Source: Clostridiaceae bacterium OM02-2AC
Lineage (GTDB): Bacteria > Bacillota_I > Bacilli_A > Erysipelotrichales > Erysipelotrichaceae
Assembly (NCBI GenBank): GCA_003481775.1
Contig: QULU01000051.1
Location: 1-24,551, forward strand
Direction of reading: 5' to 3'
Length of the DNA stretch: 24,551 nucleotides
Within the stretch, counting starts at the first letter, position 1. Every line of letters begins with the position of its first letter. The notes under the pieces are model-generated. The model made no database searches. It was given only the letters and a program-made list of their open reading frames with translations, and was not told the origin of the DNA. Both the position numbers and the translations under genes were made by a program. Positions 22,007 through 24,551 of this stretch are shown here, piece after piece.

Positions 22007-23191
22007 ATGGATTTACGAGGCTTTTTAATACGTTGTCATCGGCTGCAGAGAAACTACTCACAGGAGGGGCTGTGTCATGGCATCTGCGCTGTTTCCTATC
22101 TCAGTAAGCTGGAGCAGGGAAAGGTACAGGCGGCGGATGAAATTTATCAGGCGCTGTTTCACAGACTGGGGATAGCGTTTCAGGAGCAGCCAGAATGGCT
22201 CACTGTTTGGAAGGAAAAGCTTCAGGAGCTTGCTGCAGCCTGGTTTTATGAGGAACAAAGCGAAGCTTTTGAGCTGGAGGAACAGATGGAGCGACTTTTA
22301 AATTCTCCCCTCTGTGTGGATGCTTTGCTTATAAAAGCGTTGTATGAAAAGGAGCAGGCAGAAACAACATTGGCATCAGCTTCGGTTTTTCTTCCCTATA
22401 TGCAGGATGATCAGCGGTTTTTATATCATTTTCTATGTGCGAGACAGGCATTTCAAGCAAAGGAAGCACACGCGCTTTCAGAGATACTCGCCCAGCTGCA
22501 GGAAGCACAGAAATATGGAGGCTGGAGTATTTTATATCAGGAAAAGGGATATGTGTATGCTCGTATGGGAGACTACTCGCAGGCTCTGCATCACCATCTA
22601 AAGGCCTATGACCTTGCCTGTGAGGAAGGCTTTCTGCCCTGCATGATCGATGCGTCCATGCATGTCGCAAACTGCTATTCCGGCATGCATGCGGAAGGCG
22701 TCATGCTGATGTATTATGAGCGCTGTGAGCACCTTTGCCGCAGCAGCAAAAACAAGCAGATGCAGGCCCATGTATGGTATAATATCGGATCCACATATCA
22801 GCAGTGGGGGGAGGATCAAAAGGCGCTGCCACTGCTTCTAAAGGCCTATCAGATACTGGATGATACCTTTTTATGCTGTCATAAGCTGGCTCTATTATAT
22901 GAACGGCTAGATCAAAAGAAGGAAGGGCTTCGCTATGTACAGGAGATGGAGAGGCAGCTGGATTCCCATGAGAACGATGGTCGCAGAGAAATCGTGCAGT
23001 TTGTGAAATACCGCTATGGGACTGCAGTCGATGCCAAGGTGTATATCGATTGCTTGTACAAGCTTTGTGACAGCTCCCTCTATTTCCACGGCTTTCGCCA
23101 GTTTCATCTGTCCTACCTCATTACTGCTTTGAAAAAGAGCCGCCGATACAAGGAGGTCATGCAGCTGATGGAGGAAACGGAATTTTCTTAA
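22007..23191 (+). CDS. Helix-turn-helix regulator with TPR-like C-terminal region
   Basis: A 394-residue protein. Residues 4-57 form an Xre-type HTH: LRGFLIRCHRLQRNYSQEGLC, then the recognition-helix part ISYLSK-like (AVSYLSKLEQGK, 28-39). The rest is all-helical with repeated TPR-like units, for example WSILYQEKGYVYARMGDYSQALHHHLKAYDLA (about 170-201) and HVWYNIGSTYQQWGEDQKALPLLLKAYQIL (about 256-285). This layout is that of the RRNPP-like/Rgg/PlcR group, in which the TPR region may bind a peptide, but no small peptide gene is recognisable next to it. GAGGTGA before ATG 22007 supports the start. The downstream transporter is a possible target; this is inference from position. Confidence 0.82.
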   Translation: MDLRGFLIRCHRLQRNYSQEGLCHGICAVSYLSKLEQGKVQAADEIYQALFHRLGIAFQEQPEWLTVWKEKLQELAAAWFYEEQSEAFELEEQMERLLNSPLCVDALLIKALYEKEQAETTLASASVFLPYMQDDQRFLYHFLCARQAFQAKEAHALSEILAQLQEAQKYGGWSILYQEKGYVYARMGDYSQALHHHLKAYDLACEEGFLPCMIDASMHVANCYSGMHAEGVMLMYYERCEHLCRSSKNKQMQAHVWYNIGSTYQQWGEDQKALPLLLKAYQILDDTFLCCHKLALLYERLDQKKEGLRYVQEMERQLDSHENDGRREIVQFVKYRYGTAVDAKVYIDCLYKLCDSSLYFHGFRQFHLSYLITALKKSRRYKEVMQLMEETEFS

Positions 23192-23206
23192 AAAACTGTT
23201 TTTTTT

Positions 23207-23262
23207 AATACCTTAACCCTGATATTCGGTTGCGATTTTCCCAAATACAGGGTATTTTTTGT
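23207..23262 (+). terminator. Terminator-like hairpin after the regulator gene
   Basis: AATAC and CCCTG (23207-23211, 23217-23221, separated by a 5-nt bulge) pair with CAGGGTATT (23248-23256), followed by TTTT and G. The loop is large (26 nt), so strength is uncertain. Confidence 0.5.
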
Positions 23263-23267
23263 ATTCA

Positions 23268-23283
23268 TATAATGGAGTATACT
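23268..23283 (+). promoter_or_regulatory. Candidate -10 region(s) before the MFS gene
   Basis: A perfect TATAAT (23268-23273) and a TATACT (23278-23283) lie just before the gene. Neither has a good -35; a T-run (23255-23260) stands 17 nt before the second. Confidence 0.35.
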
Positions 23284-23303
23284 GAGTGTAGGAGATGATG
23301 TAT

Positions 23304-24524
23304 ATGAAAAAGACCCTATGGTCACATGATTTTACGATTATTACACTGGGGACACTGATCAGTGCAATCGGTTCTACCGCCATGAGCTTTGCACTGTCGC
23401 TTGTTGTTTTCGACCATACCTCCTCAACACTCATGACGGGGATTTTCTCAGCGGTATCCCTGATGCCGACGGTTCTGATTCCCATTCTGGCAGCGCCACT
23501 GGTCGATGGCAGCAGCAGAAAGCGTTTGATCGTCATGCTGGACAGTGGAAATGGCATTCTGTATCTGCTGTTTGCCGCCTTTCTGCTTGTACAGGAATTT
23601 TCTTATGCGGGCTATCTAATATTTTCCCTGCTTACCGCATCCACCGGAGCCATTTATTCTCTGGCATATTCCTCCCTGTATCCCGATCTGATTCCCAAGG
23701 GCTTTGCACAGAAGGGCTATTCCGTATCCTCTTTGATTTATCCCAGTGTGACAGCGTTATTCACACCGGTTGCATCCCTGCTGTATGTACATCTGGGGAT
23801 TGCCTGGATTTGTGCGATGGAGGGTGTGCTGCTGTTGCTGGCAGCTCTGTTTGAAGCGCGTATACGCTATCAGGAAACAGTCGGAAAGCGTGTATTTACC
23901 ATGCAGGGGTATAAGGCAGATCTGTTGGATGGCTTTCGTTATCTAAAGAAAGAAAAGGGAATCCGTTCCATTTACGGCTACATGGCGGTTACCAATGCCT
24001 CGGCAGAGGGGATCAATCTGGTAACCATGGCGATGTTTCAATCATCTCCCATACTCACAACGACGATGTATGCATTTCTGACAACGGCGGATACCCTTGG
24101 GCGTATGGCTGGAGGGTTTATGCATTACGTCCTGCATATTCCGGCAAAGAAACGCTATCAGGTAGCTGTCAGCGTGTATGCAGTTTATGAATCGCTGGAT
24201 ATGGTGTTCCTGTTTCTTCCTTATCCGCTCATGGTTGTCAATCGATTTACCTGCGGCTTTCTGGGCATCAATTCCCTGAATATACGGGAAGCCAGCACAC
24301 AGAACTATTTGCCCTCTCACATGCGGGCAAGAGTGAATGCATTGTTTCAGGTGCTGGTTGCTCTCATCATGATGGCTTCCAGATTCAGCGCAGGTGTAAT
24401 TGCACAATACGTATCCTATCCAGTAACGGCCCTGCTGTTTGCCTCTGTATCCATGCTTGCTATTTTCCTGCTGATTATCCGCAACAGGAAGCAGGTTTCC
24501 AAAATCGCTGAAGTGAAAAGTTAA
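23304..24524 (+). CDS. Major facilitator superfamily transporter
   Basis: A 406-residue integral membrane protein with about ten to twelve hydrophobic segments in two halves separated by a charged loop near residues 190-220 (RIRYQETVGKR... GFRYLKKEKG). Early segments read IITLGTLISAIGSTAMSFAL, followed by the short basic loop with DGSSRKRL, which stands where the MFS loop 2-3 motif lies. Such proteins often export drugs or metabolites, but the substrate cannot be told. ATGs lie at 23295, 23298 and 23304; AGGAG at 23290-23294 fits only the last (9-nt spacing), giving MKKTLWSHDF. It follows the HTH-TPR regulator, so the two may be functionally linked. Confidence 0.85.
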   Translation: MKKTLWSHDFTIITLGTLISAIGSTAMSFALSLVVFDHTSSTLMTGIFSAVSLMPTVLIPILAAPLVDGSSRKRLIVMLDSGNGILYLLFAAFLLVQEFSYAGYLIFSLLTASTGAIYSLAYSSLYPDLIPKGFAQKGYSVSSLIYPSVTALFTPVASLLYVHLGIAWICAMEGVLLLLAALFEARIRYQETVGKRVFTMQGYKADLLDGFRYLKKEKGIRSIYGYMAVTNASAEGINLVTMAMFQSSPILTTTMYAFLTTADTLGRMAGGFMHYVLHIPAKKRYQVAVSVYAVYESLDMVFLFLPYPLMVVNRFTCGFLGINSLNIREASTQNYLPSHMRARVNALFQVLVALIMMASRFSAGVIAQYVSYPVTALLFASVSMLAIFLLIIRNRKQVSKIAEVKS

Positions 24525-24551
24525 ATTCCACTTTCAAAAGGCGAATAAAAA

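Noticed and set aside
1..24551. CRISPR arrays, insertion sequences, phage or plasmid genes
   Set aside because: I saw no regularly spaced repeats, no transposase or integrase and no attachment-site repeat at the tRNA; the window reads as ordinary core chromosome.

Overview
The window looks like chromosome from a low- to mid-GC anaerobic Bacillota. The gene set points that way: a complete acetyl-CoA to butyryl-CoA pathway, FeoAB, an aldo/keto reductase with two ferredoxin-type clusters, strong AGGAGG ribosome binding sites and TTGACA/TATAAT promoters. A butyrate-producing Erysipelotrichaceae relative (for example the [Clostridium] innocuum group) is my best guess, but that is inference; no taxonomic marker is complete here.

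Layout. 1-46 is the truncated end of a minus-strand tRNA-Gly(TCC). 450-1127 (-) is an AIM24/TIGR00266-type protein, divergent from a Gfo/Idh/MocA oxidoreductase (1238-2188). 2273-4505 is a two-gene methionine operon, metY-metA; MetA carries Glu111, the acetyl-CoA signature, which fits an O-acetylhomoserine route. 5035-6171 is an aldo/keto reductase with a C-terminal ferredoxin-like domain. 6534-8883 is feoA-feoB behind a leader that can fold.

The core is the butyrate locus, 9004-18388. Two tandem paralogous thiolases lie on the minus strand, divergent from bcd-etfB-etfA-hbd-crt and then a fused acyl-CoA:acetate/3-ketoacid CoA-transferase. Together they convert two acetyl-CoA to acetoacetyl-CoA, 3-hydroxybutyryl-CoA, crotonyl-CoA and butyryl-CoA, with EtfAB carrying electrons for Bcd. 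The two promoter regions contain four 18-bp inverted repeats that match the operator of the NADH-sensing repressor Rex. Three of them sit 4-5 bp upstream of the -35 of the thiolase-1, thiolase-2 and bcd promoters. The second thiolase seems to have been duplicated with its promoter and operator. A strong terminator-like hairpin separates hbd from crt, and a catabolite-repression-like site overlaps the likely promoter of the CoA-transferase.

Between the CoA-transferase and a threonine aldolase (18809-19852) there is about 260 bp with its own promoter, a long-range 15-bp helix and an intrinsic terminator, but no credible reading frame. It is the best candidate here for an undescribed structured RNA. 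The right end has a PPP-type metallophosphoesterase (-, 20106-21200), about 800 bp without a recognisable gene, an HTH-TPR regulator (22007-23191) and an MFS transporter (23304-24524).
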